From Lumnitzera littorea (taxonomy: Eukaryota > Streptophyta > Magnoliopsida > Myrtales > Combretaceae), in NCBI GenBank assembly GCA_024138015.1, contig JAMXBB010000011.1:78258953-78322952 (forward strand): a stretch of DNA of 64,000 nucleotides, in the 5' to 3' direction. A program made the translations under genes and the position numbers. Shown here in pieces: positions 1 through 14,400 of this stretch. Under the pieces are notes generated by a model that saw nothing but the letters and a program-made list of their open reading frames with translations, was not told the origin of the DNA and did not search any database. Every line of letters starts with the position of its first letter. The stretch's first letter is position 1.

Positions 1-1826
1 TGTATCTTTTAGGGTATTAGATGTAATTATTAGGGTATTATGTAATATATATGTAATAAGTAAAAATGGTAAATTTAAGTTAATTTTATAAATTAGGGTA
101 ATTAGGTGTAAAATCTGATATGGGATGAATTTAGATATTTTGAGATGTTAATTGATGTTGGAGATGGTAATTAGAGTGATAGAAATATTAAATGTGTATT
201 ATATATATAATAGGTGATAATACATAATATGCAATTATTGAAAATAGAATAAATAGAAGATATTAGAATAAAAATTGATATTATATAAATAATAGCAATA
301 TATAATAAATCTGATAGAAAACTTAAATTTAGGTAATTATATGAAAAATGTAAAAATTTCTTACATTAGGAGTAAATTTGGTACACTAATAAGGATTTAA
401 ATGTACTGGGTGGAATAAAATATCGGCTAGGGGTAATTATGTTATTTAGGATATTTAAAAGTAATGTGATTAATTTCACATTATGAGTTGAAACGAGTTT
501 CTAGGATTCGTGTATAAAACTGTATTTAGAAACCGAACTAAAACCTAATTTAGAAATCAATGCGGAAACTGAACCAGAACTTAGCCCCAAACTGAGAATA
601 ATCGCAAAAGATTTGAGAACTTAGATAATTGGACATATTAAACCCTAAACCAAAGACAATAATAAGTGTTATAAGATAAAACTAACCTATAATAGTTATA
701 TGAAAAACTAAAACTACGTTTGTATTATATGGATAATCGGTGATGGCCTGAGCAAATTGGACCTCGAGTAAGCGAGCGAGGAGTCCGGGTAAACTGGGAT
801 TAATACGTTAATGTATTTTAGAGACTTAAGATTATACTCAGTTGTACTTATTAGATAGTTGGCTATATGCATGTGCTTAATTCTGAGTGATGCTATGATT
901 TTATTGTTGTTCTGGCTTATATTGTATGAAATGATTGATCATTCTAAACTAAACTTAACAAATACATGACTTATAACTATAAACTGAACTTACATAGCAA
1001 CCTATTAGAGAAAACTTAGGATTCTTTAGCCAAATACCGACCCTTTCGAAAGGGACAGCGCTGAATAATATAATGAGTCCCTTCTTCATCCTTAATCAAA
1101 CTAAATAATAAGTGAGAAGGTCACGGAAAGAGTGAAGTCAATGGTTTGAAGGTAATCGCAAGAGGAGCGTTGTCTCCATTGTATAAACTTGGGTTTGGTT
1201 GTGAGTCGTCGTATTAACGACAACTCCTCAACCCAGATTAGAGCGAGTGTAATTTCTCTAATCTCATGACAAGCTAGATAATATCGTGCAATAGCATTTG
1301 TTTGAACATGCATTGCACCTAATAAGTTGGTTGATAACTTTATTTGTGTTTGTGTTTATGGTATAGTTTTAAGTCCTCCATCCCGACTTATTGAGTTATG
1401 GTTGCTCACATCCTTATAGACGTCGTTGCAGGTGCTAGTTAAGAAGCGGCTTACAACTACTTTGAAACTAGCAACTGCTGAATCCTAAGGAATGAGGAAA
1501 AACATTTGAAAAACAGACATATATTTTTAAGGTCTAAGCTGTTATTTTAGAATTTTTCATTTATGAAAAATGTATTAACTAGGAAATAGATTACGGTAAA
1601 ACATTGTAAACGTTAATTGTAATAACTAAATTCTAGTGTATAAATATATATCCTTATTTTTTTAGGTAAATGACTTATTTAAATTACGAATTATTTACTT
1701 CAAAGCGAGTTAGTTGTGGACATCTTATGTAGATTAGGTATAGAATAGCGGTTGTAAAGCCAACTTTTATCTTAAGATGGTTTGCACGGCAAAACTGTTA
1801 CGACTTTACCGCTTTAAGGCGTGACA
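1..1826 (+). mobile_element. LTR copy A (partial) of a ~3-kb LTR family
   Basis: This is the right-hand part of a long terminal repeat whose left end lies outside the window. The right edge reads GGCGTGACA, the inverse of the TGTCACGCC terminus seen at 24933. The preceding ~130 bases, reverse-complemented, match the termini of copies B, C, D and E closely. The stretch 1-360 matches 30345-30720 inside copy D. No primer-binding site follows the edge, so this is a solo or 3' LTR rather than a 5' LTR. Orientation is inferred from the TATA-like box in other copies and is tentative. There is no credible gene inside; a short ORF at 1101-1313 on the - strand is discussed under findings. Confidence 0.7.
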
Positions 1827-4001
1827 CTAATGATGCAATATGGTGAAAACTTGATGTGACCTTTGATCATTCTTAAGCTATATAGTGTCTTGCAACAGCA
1901 TAAGCACTAAATAATGTGTAAAATGACTATAAGCAATTACTAGAGTTTAAAAAATATTATATTCTTGCTTATTACATATGCTTCAACAAATACCGAAGAA
2001 TATTTGTCAAGAACCAATTATAAAGGGATGTTATGTAATATCATAAACCAATTTCTTAGGTTTATAGAGGGCCTAGGGAATCGAACCTAATTTAGGGATT
2101 TTGGCTTAACAGGCTTGAAGTAAGAATCAATGGATTAACTTGTCTACTCACAATCTTACATAAATTTCTTGTATACAGAAAAACTAGCCTTGAAAAAATG
2201 CCATTCATTTGTAAAAGCTCTATTAAGCTTTCTTATAAGCATTAGGCTTATAATATAAAAGGAGTTAAGCTATTCTTAGTAAGCCACATGAAAACTTGGG
2301 CTTGGCCTAGTCTAAGCCCATCTAAAACCCATAGATTCTTAAGGAAAAGAAGGCTTCAATCTATATCGTTAATCATTAGAAATGATGTAACGACTCTCAT
2401 CTACGGCTTATCTCATCCATCCATCCATCCTATATTCATCCAACAATTAAGATTATTTCTAGTAATAACAATATAGATTCAATCTTCAGGCAGCAAATGG
2501 TTGAGCGTGACATCCCTCCACATGTTATCAACTAAAGACTTGAAGTTACTCATTATCTGACTTGAACATGCTTGACCATTGGCAATAATCATATAATTCA
2601 CCAATTAATTATATTTAAGGTTAATTATTTAGGTTAGTGGTAGGATTGAAAAAATCAAACTTTTTTTCTAAATGATTTAGAGAATTTTTTAGACCAATAG
2701 GTTTAAAGTAATCATCTTACACAATTTTAACCTTTCTCAATAAGTTCAAGTATCAACCAAAATTATATGGATTCTCAGCCTATTTTCCTCATTATTAGGA
2801 CCATTAGGGTTAGCTAACTCTAATGAATCATGCCCCTTGATAGTAGGGACATCATATGATCATAATTTACTACTTATCTCTATAAAGACTCTTTAGTATA
2901 GCTTATGCAGCTGGGACTTTTAGACCTAACCCTCATTGCTCCCACCTATCACAAAAATTTGTAGTACATTACAATTATTTATTTCACCTCAATTATTCTC
3001 TTAACCATTTATTTCTTTGTTGATAATTGTTCCATGCAACACCTAACTCTTCCATGTTATTTGTAATAAAGAAATGAATGTTGTTATTATATGTACATGT
3101 TATTCATAATAAACCTTTGTGTTTAAATATTTTATTGATATTTTCTATAATAATTAATCATTACCATCTTTATTGGACTAAAGTTAGTTAAAATTTCAGT
3201 TATTCAAACCATTTTAGAGTCGGAGTTGAGCTCTTAATTGTTACTCTACTAGTCTAATTGAGGTCGATAATTTCATGTTAGCGTGAATTTACATTAAGAA
3301 AGACAAATTTTCCGAAGAGAGACAAAATCTAATGATACTTAGTTAACTATAGTTTGATGGGTTCTTTAACTTCAAATCGGGCTTGAGCACAAAAACAGAA
3401 AATAATGGCGCATGGGCACTGCTGCTCTCAACTTCTATGAAGAACCGTACAAATGATGATGAGTCATACATACGTTGTCAAAGATCGGTATCAATTATTT
3501 GATTGAATATTTTATCCAGCGTCAAATAAGTCATGTCATATATAAGTAAAGTAACGGTTGCTGTCGTGTAACAATTACTTTTTTTGGTTTAAAATTTAAT
3601 TCTATCCATATAAGAAAAAACAAAGAGAATCAATACGAAAAAAACAAGAGAAATCGAATCCCAAGAACCTAGCCAGAGTCTTTCGACTTCAACATTTGAC
3701 TAACAGAAAAACTATGGGTGTTCGTTTGCCTATTGGCTGCGTCTCTCTCTCTCTCTCTCTCGTCAAATGAATCTCAGCTTTTCTTACTACACTGAACACC
3801 CAATAAGCATGAAAACCTCCAATAACTGGTCCTGACCTGACAGTAACGGTGAAAAATAATAAACAACAGAGTAAAATGATATTTATTTACTTAATAATTG
3901 ATGTAAGAAATATAGAAAATACTCCAGAAAAAGAAAAGACAGAAGGAAGTGAAACATTCACAAACATCACCCACGTTGAAAAAGATATGAATAAACACTG
4001 A
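1827..4001. other. Intergenic DNA, no gene recognised
   Basis: AT-rich DNA between LTR copy A and the CSI3 promoter region. ORFs are short and unlike known proteins. A short CT microsatellite lies at about 3743-3760. I see no tRNA or other RNA gene. Confidence 0.5.
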
Positions 4002-4117
4002 CCCTCCTCTTCTCCTCTCTCCCCTCTCCCCTCTCCCCTTCACTCTCTTTCTCTCTCCATTTTCTCTCTCTTCTGCTAGATCAGTTTGTTTCCGTCATGT
4101 AAATTTGATGAATTTAG
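4002..4117 (+). promoter_or_regulatory. CT-rich tract, probable 5' leader exon of CSI3
   Basis: A strongly pyrimidine-rich run (4002-4076) of the kind common in plant 5' UTRs is followed by a possible splice donor, TTAG then GTACCC, with the exon ending at 4117. With the acceptor at 5424-5425 this would give a leader intron of ~1.3 kb. I see no clear TATA box immediately upstream. This is an inference from base composition and splice-like signals; transcript data would settle it. Confidence 0.35.
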
Positions 4118-5139
4118 GTACCCTTTTGGGAGTATTTTTCTGGGTATGTGTCGGTTTGAGCTTTTAATTATGTTTTACTAGATTTACACCGTGTGTCAAA
4201 TGTACTATAATAGGAAATAAAAAGGCGTTCCTTTAGCCCTAGATTCTGTCGCACACCAATCTCACTGATCTGATCTCATTACCACTCTCATCTTCTTATC
4301 CACTTTTCTCTCATTCATATTGGTGTTAGTGCTGGACTGCCCAGTGTGCGTGGTTTAAACTTCTGATTTGTAATGCAATTTGATTGGTGGATAATGATAT
4401 GGTTCTTTGCTGATGTTGTTATCTAGGTTGTGCTCAGTTTGGTAATGGACTGTGCGGGTAGCTTCCTAATTTTGTGAGCTTGATTTCCGGTATCATCGGT
4501 TCTTCTCAAAGAAATTTTTTGGAACTGAATTGGATAGTAAGGAGTTCAAATGGTAATGCCTCTCGGGGCAATGCTATTGGCGTGTCGGTGGCAGATTTTT
4601 GGGTAGCTCATTGCTCCGTCTCGGTTGGGCATTTTCATTCTTGACGGGGTATGGTTCCTTCTGGTATAGTGATATCTTTGGCATTGAATTTCACATGGTT
4701 TTAATATGTGGTAATTTGGATATTTGATTTAGTCAGACTTTACGAGTTACTTATTTGATGCATCCATGTTTTTAATGAAATTTGAATCATGATTTTCCCA
4801 AAGATTGGTTCTATTTTCGGTTCTGTTTATATTTTATCGACTCATCTCGAAGTTCCTTTTGTTTGGCTGCTTTGCTAACTATCCCTCTTCATATCCAATC
4901 TCTCACTTTTCATCCTAGAAGTTACTGCATATTTGCAAACTGGTGAGGGAGAGACAGCATCTTTGTTCCCTGCCAAAGGAAGAAATCATCTAGTGATATC
5001 ATGTATTTTTTATTTTCTTTTTTCCTGCATGCATCATGGGGGCATGACTTGCTAGTGTTGCTTATGCAAAGGTAAAGGTTTAATCTGATTCTACTACAAT
5101 ACACAATCTTTAGCAGAAAATCCTTATTTTTGTAACTTA

Positions 5140-5422
5140 TTCTACAATGTGCTTCTGAAACTTGTTGCCTTTGATTTGTAATGGAAGTACTAAAATGGAG
5201 GCGAGTACCTTGCAAATGAAACAAGTCATGCCAAACGTTGCTCACAAAGGTGGGATCTGGATCACTTACGATAGTTTTTGGTATGCCATGCAAGCAGAAA
5301 GGTTGAATAGGCATTTAGAGTACCATTTGAGGTGTTAATTGTTATGCATGTGATCAACCAAAACAACGGGCAACTTGGCTTCCTTCTACACTGTGCTTCT
5401 GAAACTTATTGCCTTTGATTTG
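5140..5422. repeat. 39-bp direct repeat flanking a retroelement scrap
   Basis: The 39 bases at 5140-5178 recur at 5384-5422 with two mismatches by eye (offset 244). The ~205 bases between them contain the integrase fragment described separately. The second copy runs into TTTGCAG, the likely 3' splice site of the CSI3 leader intron; in the first copy the same position reads TTTGTAA, so it lacks the AG. Confidence 0.8.
5179..5383 (-). pseudogene. Ty3/gypsy integrase fragment
   Basis: On the - strand this reads LHGIPKTIVSDPDPTF followed by a block ending in GTRLHFSTS, the recognisable integrase core around its second catalytic Asp (the family pattern is LHGIPxxIVSDRDPxF). The homology stops at the edge of the 39-bp repeat, where the expected continuation (HPQTDGQ-type) is missing. 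Upstream on the same strand, pieces resembling VARCF and VDHMHN occur in different frames with a ~45-bp insertion before LHG. It is a short, frame-broken remnant lying antisense in the leader intron of CSI3, with no sign of function. Confidence 0.8.
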
Positions 5423-5462
5423 CAGAAGCAAGGATCAGATAGGGATTGGACATTTGGTCCAA

Positions 5463-8400
5463 ATGTCAAAGTCTCCATCCCCTGAACCACAGAGCTCTTC
5501 CTCCTTTTCTCCTTCTCATTTCCGGTTAGTGTCCTCTTTTTTCCATCTTCTGCCATGCAGTTCTTTCAGAACAAATGAGGAATGTGCCAAAGAAGCACAT
5601 ATAAAGTCTTTTTTCTTGGATAACCTGATTTGAAGATATGGCTTAAAAAAGGAGTTAGGGTAGATAATTGAAAGTCCAATTAACAAAAATGGCTTTTGAT
5701 TTTGATATTAAAAGTATCGAGGTGATTGCTTTCTTTTATCCCTTCATATAATAACTTTACATTACTTAACTCTTAATTATGCCTCAGGGAATCCAATGGA
5801 ATAGCAGGAATGGATGATCCTGAAGGCACAATGGCTACTGTTGCTCAGTTTATCGAGCAACTTCATGCCAACATGTCTTCAGCGCATGAGAAAGAACTCA
5901 TCACAGCTCGTTTACTTGGTATTGCCAGAGCAAGAAAAGATGCAAGGATGCTTATTGGCTCTCATTCCCAAGCGATGCCTTTGTTCATATCTATTCTTAG
6001 AAATGGCACAACTCTGGCAAGAGTAAATGTTGCCGGGACACTCAGTGTCCTGTGCAAAGATGAAGATTTGCGTCTGCGGGTGCTGCTTGGGGGCTGTGTT
6101 CCACCTCTGCTTTCTGTTTTGAAGTCTGAATCAGTTGAAGCCAGGAAGGCAGCAGCTGAAGCAATATATGAAGTTTCCTCAGGTGGACTTTCAGACGATC
6201 ATGTGGGTATGAAGATATTTGTAACGGAAGGTGTAGTGCCAGCTCTGTGGGACCAACTCAACCCACAAAATAAGCAAGACAAAGTGGTTGAGGGTTTTGT
6301 CATCGGAGTGCTAAGGAACCTTTGTGGTGACAAGGATGGTTACTGGAGAGCAACGCTCGAGGCTGGTGGGGTAGATATCATTGTGAATCTACTGTCTTCA
6401 GACAATGCAGCTGCTCAGGCAAATGCTGCTTCTCTTTTGGCTCGTTTGATGTTGGCTTTCATGGAGAGCATACCCAAAGTAATAGATTCTGGAGCTGTCA
6501 AAGTACTGCTAGGATTGTTGGGTCAGAAAAACGATACTTCTGTTCGTGCTAGTGCTGCCGATGCCTTGGAGGCTCTATCTTCGAAGTCAACCAAGGCTAA
6601 GAAAGCCATTGTTGATGCAGATGGTGTCCTGCTCCTTATTGGTGCTGTAATTGCTCCTTCCAAAGAATGCATGCAAGGGGAGTGCGGACAGGCTCTGCAG
6701 AGCCATGCTACACAAGCTTTGGCAAACATATATGGTGGGATGTCTTCTCTAATTCTTTACCTTGGGGAACTCTCACAATCACCTCGCTTATCTGTGCCAG
6801 TTGCTGATGTCATTGGTGCACTTGCTTATGCCTTGATGGTTTTTGAGCAAAAGTCTTCTGTTGAGGAAGAACCACTTGATGTGGCCAAAATAGAAGATAT
6901 GCTAGTCATGCTACTAAAACCTCGGGACAGTAAATTGGTTCAAGAGCGTGTACTTGAAGCAATGGCAAGCTTATATGGGAATGCTTCTCTGTCAAAATGG
7001 ATTGATCATGCCGAAGCCAAGAGGGTGCTTATAGGACTCATAACAATGGCTGGCCCTGATGTACAGGAGTATCTGATAATTTCATTAACTAGCTTATGCT
7101 GTGATGCAGTAGGCCTCTGGGACTCATTAGGGAAGAGAGAAGGCATACAACTATTGATATCATTGTTGGGCTTATCTACAGAACAGCAACAAGAATATGC
7201 TGTTGAGTTGCTATTGATCTTAACTAACCTAGTAGATGATAGTAAGTGGGCTATCACTGCCGCCGGAGGGATACCTCCATTGGTGCAACTACTGGAAACA
7301 GGTTCCCAGAAAGCCAGAGAGGATGCGGCACACATCATATGCAACTTGTGTTGTCATAGTGAAGACATCCGAGCCTGTGTTGAGAGTGCAGGAGCTGTGC
7401 CAGCATTGCTGTGGCTCCTAAAGAGTGGTGGACCAAAAGGGCAAGAAGCTTCAGCTAAGGCACTAATAAAGCTTGTCCGAACAGCTGATTCTCCGACCAT
7501 AAATCAACTTTTGGTGTTGCTTCTAGGAGAAACTCCGATGTCAAAGGCTCATACAATTCGGGTTCTGGGCCATGTATTGACAATGGCATCAAAGAAAGAT
7601 TTGGTGCATCAGGGATCTGCTGCAAATAAAGGATTGAATTCTCTGGTCCAGGCTCTAAATTCATCTAATGAGGAGACACAAGAATCTGCTGCCTCTGTCC
7701 TGGCTGATCTTTTTAGCTTGAGACAGGATATATGTGACAGCCTGGCAACAGATGAGATTGTCAATTGCTGCATGAAGCTTTTGACGAGCAACACTCAAGC
7801 AATCGCAACTCAGTCTGCTCGAGCATTAGGAGCGCTATCACGCCCCACCAAGAGTAAAGCAACCAGCAAGATGTCTTATATAGCAGAAGGAGATGTAAAG
7901 CCTTTAATTAAATTGGCTAAAACTTCATCCATTGATGCAGCTGAAACTGCAGTTGCTGCATTGGCAAATCTCCTATCCGATCCCCAGATTGCTGCTGAGG
8001 CATTGGCTGAAGATTTTGTTCAAGCTTTGACAAGAGTACTAAGGGAAGGCACCACTGAAGGCAAGATGAATGCATCGTGCTGCCTCCATCAGTTACTCAA
8101 GCATTTTCCAGTAGGTGATATATTCAATAGCAATGGCCACTGCCGATTCACTGTTCTGGCCCTTGTTGATTCTCTAGATGGAATGGACATGGATGGGACA
8201 GAAGCTGTTGGTGCTTTGGAAGTAATTACACTATTGGCTAGAACAAAACAGGGATCTAACTCCACTTACCCTCCATGGTCTGCTCTTGCGGAGGTTCCTT
8301 CAAGCTTAGAGGCTCTTGTGCGTTGCTTGGCTGAGGGCTCCTCTCCAGTCCAAGATAATATTATACAGATTTTGTCTAGGCTGTGCAGTGATCAATCGGC

Positions 8401-11400
8401 TGTTCTAGGTGATGTTTTGGTCAGAAGAAAAGAATCCATTGTTTCACTAGCTTATAGGATTGTGAATTCGTCCAGCCTAGAAGTCAGAGTTGGTGGTTCT
8501 GCTCTTTTGATTTGTGCTGCAAAAGAACACAGAGATCAGTTCATGGATGCTCTTGAATTCTCAAAATACTTGAAACCCTTAATATACGCATTAGTGGATA
8601 TGATAAAACGTAAATCAACCTGTTCCTCCTTAGAGGTTGACATCAGGACGCCTGGAGGTTTCATGGAAAGAAATGTTTTCCAGGATGGGGATGAATATGA
8701 TATCCTTGATCCTGCCATTGTCTTGGGCAGGACTGTTGGTTTGTGGCTGTTATCAATTATATCAGCCCTTAATGGAAAAAACAAAACCATTGTCATGGAA
8801 GCTGGAGGTCTTGAGGTTCTTGCTGACAAGCTGGTTAGGCATACTTCTATACCACAGGTATTCTCAAATGTGACTTTGCATTGTCGTTTATTTGACTGTG
8901 AGACAGATCCCATTTTTCTACTTGATTTACCTTTTAAAGCCTTACTCATCAATTTGAAAAGTTTATTCCACAATTTTTTGAGTAAATGTCACGGTTTATG
9001 TTTCAACTTTACCATTTTTTGCAATTATACACTTGAAGTTTCAACTTGTCTAATTATACATCTAATTAAAGATTTAGTTATCACAGTCTACATTTCAATT
9101 AACTATAATTTATACCGTTAGCCCATTCAATATAATTAGCCAACGGGATGGTTATTCACAGCTTTAGAGAGCTTACTCAACTTTCCATAGTTGACCGCCA
9201 GCCATCCCTTACAAAATAATAATTTGCGACTCACTTCAAAAATGTAAATCGTATGACCTATTAGTAGTCATCTATAGCTATCTCCAACCTTATGATGATT
9301 GCATGAATCCCTAAAAGTTGTAGGCGGATATCTTGCCGACTGATCATGCCGACTAGACTAATGATATAAACAAAGTTGACTAAAGTATAAATTATGACAA
9401 TTAAATCTTCAATTGAACGTATAATTAGATAAATTGAAATATTAAGCACATAATTACAAAAAGTAGTAAAGTTAAGATATAAACTGTAATATTACTCTAA
9501 TTTTTTTTGTCAAGTAATGACTAAATGCTACTTTGGGAGACACAAGACGGGCTCTCTACATGACTACTTTCTCTTTATGCAACTAATTGTTCTATTGTGA
9601 AATGCCTTTTCATCTATTAACCCACAAATTGGAGGATATCAACTTTTAATACTTGAGTATTTCAGTCTAGAATTTCTTTCCCCCTGCCCCCTCCTCCCCC
9701 TCTTAAAATCTTGAAAGGAGCCCCAAATAACTTAGCAAATGATATGAGAGGATGTTCTTAACCTGCTTGTAGCCCTTAAATCAAATGCACATTTAATAAA
9801 ATAAATCTGGTGGACTGACAGCTTATTGAAGGCCAAGACAACTTTTTCAAAGATTGTATTTATTTGTTGATGTTTTGTCTCCTCTTTAATTATTTTCCAT
9901 CTTAATTAGGCTGATTACGAAGACACAGAAGGTATGTGGATAAGTGCCTTGCTTCTGGCAATTCTCTTTCATGATGCAAATGTTGTGCTTTCTCCAACAA
10001 CAATGCGAGTCATACCTTCACTTGCTCAGCTGCTGAAATCCGATGAGGTGATTGATAAATTCTTTGCTGCTCAGGCGATGGCTAGTCTTGTCTGCCATGG
10101 GATTAAAGGAATCAACCTTGCCACTGCAAATTCGGGTGCTGTTGCTGGGTTAATAACATTAATTGGTTACATAGAATCAGATATGCCAAACCTTATTGCT
10201 CTTTCTGAGGAATTTTCCCTATCAAAAGATCCTGATCAAGTTGTTCTAGAGAAACTTTTCGAAATTGATGATGTAAAAAGTGGCTCTACTGCACGTAAAT
10301 CTATTCCTTTGTTAGTAGACCTTTTGAGACCTATACCAGATAGACCTGGTGCACCTCCCATTGCTGTCCAGCTCTTGACGTGTATTGCTGATGGAAATGA
10401 TACCAACAAATTAATCATGGCCGAAGCTGGAGCACTGGATGCTTTAACAAAGTACTTATCTTTGAGCCCACAGGACTCCACGGAGGCAACTATATCAGAA
10501 TTGTTGAGAATACTATACAGTAATCCTGAACTAATTAGGTATGAGGCATCCATAAGTTCACTGAATCAGCTCATTGCGGTTTTGCGTCTTGGATCAAGAA
10601 ATGCTAGATTTAGTGCTGCAAGGGCACTCAATGAACTTTTTGATGCCGAGAACATTAGACACTCCGATTTAGCCAGACAAGCTGTTCAGCCTCTGGTTGA
10701 CATGCTTAATGCTCCATCCGAGAACGAGAAAGAGGCTTCTCTTGCTGCCTTGATTAAGTTTACTTCAGGAAACACTGCAAAGGCAGCATTGCTAACTGAA
10801 GTGGAAGGAAACCCACTTGGAAGTCTATATAGGATATTATCTTCTGCTTCATCCTTAGAAGTGAAGACAGATGCTGCTCAACTCTGCTCAATTCTTTTTA
10901 GTGATGAAAAGGTCAGAGCAGATCCAGTTGCCTCTGAATGCATCCATCTGCTTATAACTTTGATGCAGTCTGGTTCAAGTGTGGCTGTTGAGTCTGGTGT
11001 TTGTGCTTTCGAGAGATTGCTAGAGGATGAAAAACAGGTGGAGCTTGCAGCACAATTGGATATTATTGACCTTCTTGTTGGATCAGTATCTGGTACAAAT
11101 ATTCAGTTGATTGAGGCTAGTGTCTGTGCTCTCATTAAAGTGGGGAAGGACAGGACACCACAAAAGCTAGATATGGTCAAAGCTGGTATCATTGATAACT
11201 GTCTTGAGCTACTGCCTGTTGCACCCGACTCCTTGTGCTCTTCAATTGCCGAACTCTTTCGGATTTTGACAAATAGCAGTGCAGTTGCTCGAAGTTCAGA
11301 TTCTGCTAAAATAGTAGAGCCCCTCTTTGCAGTGTTGCTCCGCCCAGATTTCAACTTATGGGGACAGCACAGTGCCTTGCAAGCACTGGTAAACATTTTG

Positions 11401-14400
11401 GAGAAGCCACAAAGTCTTGCTACATTGAAGCTCTCTCCTAGCCAGGCAATTGAACCTTTAATCCCTTTTCTAGAGTCCCCTTCTCAAGCCATCCAGCAGC
11501 TTAGCACGGAATTGCTGTCTCATCTTCTTGCCCAGGAACATTTTCAGCAAGATATAACAACTAAAAATGCAGTTGTGCCTCTTGTGCAGCTTGCTGGAAT
11601 TGGGATACTGAATTTGCAGCAAACAGCAGTAGAAGCACTCCAAAAAATTTCGAAGAGCTGGCCAAGGGCTGTTGCTGATGCTGGAGGAATATTTGAGCTT
11701 GCAAAGGTCGTCATTCAGGATGATCCCCAGCCACCTCATGCACTTTGGGAATCAGCTGCTTTAGTTCTTTCTAATGTTTTGCATTCTAATGCAATGTACT
11801 ATTTTAAGGTTCCACTTGTGGTACTTGTTAAGATGTTGCATTCAACTGTGGAGGCCACTGTCACTGTAGCTCTTAATGCCTTAATTGTCCATGAAAAGAA
11901 TGATCCTTCAAGTGTAATCCAGATGACTGAAGCTGGAGCATTAGATGCTTTACTTGATCTACTAAGATCTCATCAGTGTGAAGAAGCATCTGGTAGATTA
12001 CTTGAAGCGCTATTTAACAATATCAGGGTGCGGGAAATGAAGGTTTCCAAGTATGCTATAGCACCTTTAGCACAATATTTATTGGACCCACAGACAAGGT
12101 CAGAATCTGGAAGGCTTCTTGCAGCACTAGCTCTTGGGAACCTCTCCCAGCACGAAGGACTTGCCAGAGCCAGTGATTCAGTTTCAGCTTGTCGTGCACT
12201 AGTTAGCATACTCGAAGATCAACCTACAGAAGAAATGACTGTAGTCGCCATTTGCGCACTGCAGAACTTTGTCGTGCACAGTAGAACAAATAGGCGGGCG
12301 GTTGCAGAAGCAGGTGGCATATTGGTGATCCAGGAACTACTGCTGTCCCCTAGCTCAGATATTGGTGGGCAGGCAGCATTGCTTATCAAGTTTCTATTTT
12401 CAAATCATACACTCCAGGAATATGTGTCCAATGAGCTTATCAGATCATTAACAGGTACAGAGCAACGCAAATAGCATACACCTCTTTCCTTAGGCATTTT
12501 GATTTTCTAATTTATCTCATTAAGAAAGTTCCCATCTTGGCATTGTATTAAGGAATGGCTAGACAAAATTAAGCCAGCTAGCCTCTTGTCTAACAATTTT
12601 TTCAAGTCTAATTTCTCAGGCAGCAATTAGACTATATGTTGCTTATTCATCAGAATCCAAAATGTTCCTCCATGTCTTGTCCCTTTTTACGGTGCTTCAA
12701 AATTTTCCAGAGCCATACACATGCAGTATGCTGCATGGACTTTGAAATATTATAAATATATATATGGATTGTGGTAATTGTTAGCTAAAAAAATCTCCAA
12801 ATAACTATGCTAGGCAATACTTCAGCCTCTTCTCTATCATAGGCAAAAGAAAAGGCTAACTTTGCCTACACTGGTCTGATTAAGAGAAAGATTTGAACTA
12901 AAAGAGTGTCAATTGGAAATTCACCAATTCTGGGAAATTTTGTGATAATTATTAGAAAACTTTAGTTTTCTTCCACTGAGTTTTGGATATGGACATTGCT
13001 TTATATTGCAGCTGCACTAGAAAGGGAACTGTGGTCCACAGCAACCATCAACGAGCAGGTTTTGAGAACACTGCATGTTATCTTCATGAACTTTCCAAAG
13101 CTCCACATTTCTGAAGCAGCAACTTTGTGCATCCCACACTTGGTAAATGCTCTCAAATCTGGTAGTGAGAGTGCTCAAGAATCTGTTTTGGACACTTTGT
13201 GTTTGTTGAAACATTCTTGGTCAACAATGGCAATAGACATAGCAAAGTCACAAGCCATGATTGCAGCCGAGGCCATCCCTATTCTGCAGATGCTGATGAA
13301 AACATGTCCTCCCAGTTTCCATGATAGAGCAGACAGTCTTTTGCACTGCTTACCTGGTTGTTTGACTGTGACAATTAAGCGAGGAAACAACTTAAAGCAG
13401 ACCATGGGAAGTACAAACGCTTTTTGTCGCTTGACAATAGGCAATGGTCCCCCACAGCAAACGAAGGTAATTTTACATTCACACTGAAGTGTTGTGCTTA
13501 TATTAGCTTCCTTCACATTGCTATCCTTGATTGTGATTGTAATCTTATGAGGGACTGTTCTCACAAAGGAGCTGCCTCCAGGGTGGGGCACCTCCAATTT
13601 TTCCCAGGAGGAGTAATCAATTTCTGTGACATATATTTGTGCTTTCGATATATGAGAGGTCCTTGATAGCTTTCTATCTATCTCCATTCTTTTATCTTTT
13701 TGTTCTTGTTATCTGAAGATACATGCAGTAACTCAATCCTGTTTAGCTGAAGATACATGTATAGTAACTTTGTCACGTCTGCTTCCTACACCAAAAACAT
13801 AGATGGCCTTCATGTTAACAATACAAATATCTGCGCTTTGTGTTTTGAACCATTAATGATAATTTCTTTTCAGACTTTTTATACTTTTGCCTTTATTTTA
13901 TAGGTTGTGAATCACAGTACAAATCCTGAATGGAAAGAAGGGTTCACTTGGGCATTTGATGTACCTCCAAAGGGACAAAAACTTCACATTATTTGCAAAA
14001 GCAAAAATACATTTGGAAAGGTACTTAAAATGGTGGCCATATGTTTATTTTCATATCTAACTGGACTATACTGTCATTTGCATGCATTGAGACCAGATGC
14101 TAATTCTCTAAATTGGTCAGCTCGTACTATGGATGTTGACCTGAATTTCATTTTCAGATCCTATAAAAGCTCTTCTATAGCGATGTTACTTGAGAATAAA
14201 ATGGTAAGCGCAATTCCTTCCATTTCTGCTTATGTTGCTCTCTTTTTCAGGCAACTCTTGGGAGAGTAACCATCCAAATCGACAAAGTTGTCACGGAAGG
14301 AGTGTACAGTGGCCTGTTTAGCCTAAATCATGACAACAACAAAGATGGATCTTCTCGAACACTTGAAATTGAGATTGTTTGGTCCAACGGGATTTCAAAT

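Noticed and set aside
2041..2110. tRNA-like GGGAATCGAACC stretch
   Set aside because: It resembles the T-arm complement of a tRNA, but no acceptor stem, D-arm or anticodon arm can be folded around it.
4922..5314. 130-residue ORF on the - strand as a gene
   Set aside because: Only the first third resembles anything, and that is a Ty3 integrase fragment; the rest runs through the 39-bp repeat and into unrelated DNA.
8858..9121. CSI3 coding continuing past 8857
   Set aside because: The family match stops at the donor at 8858 and resumes in phase at 9910 (ADYEDTEG). The extra 88 codons are intron and MITE.
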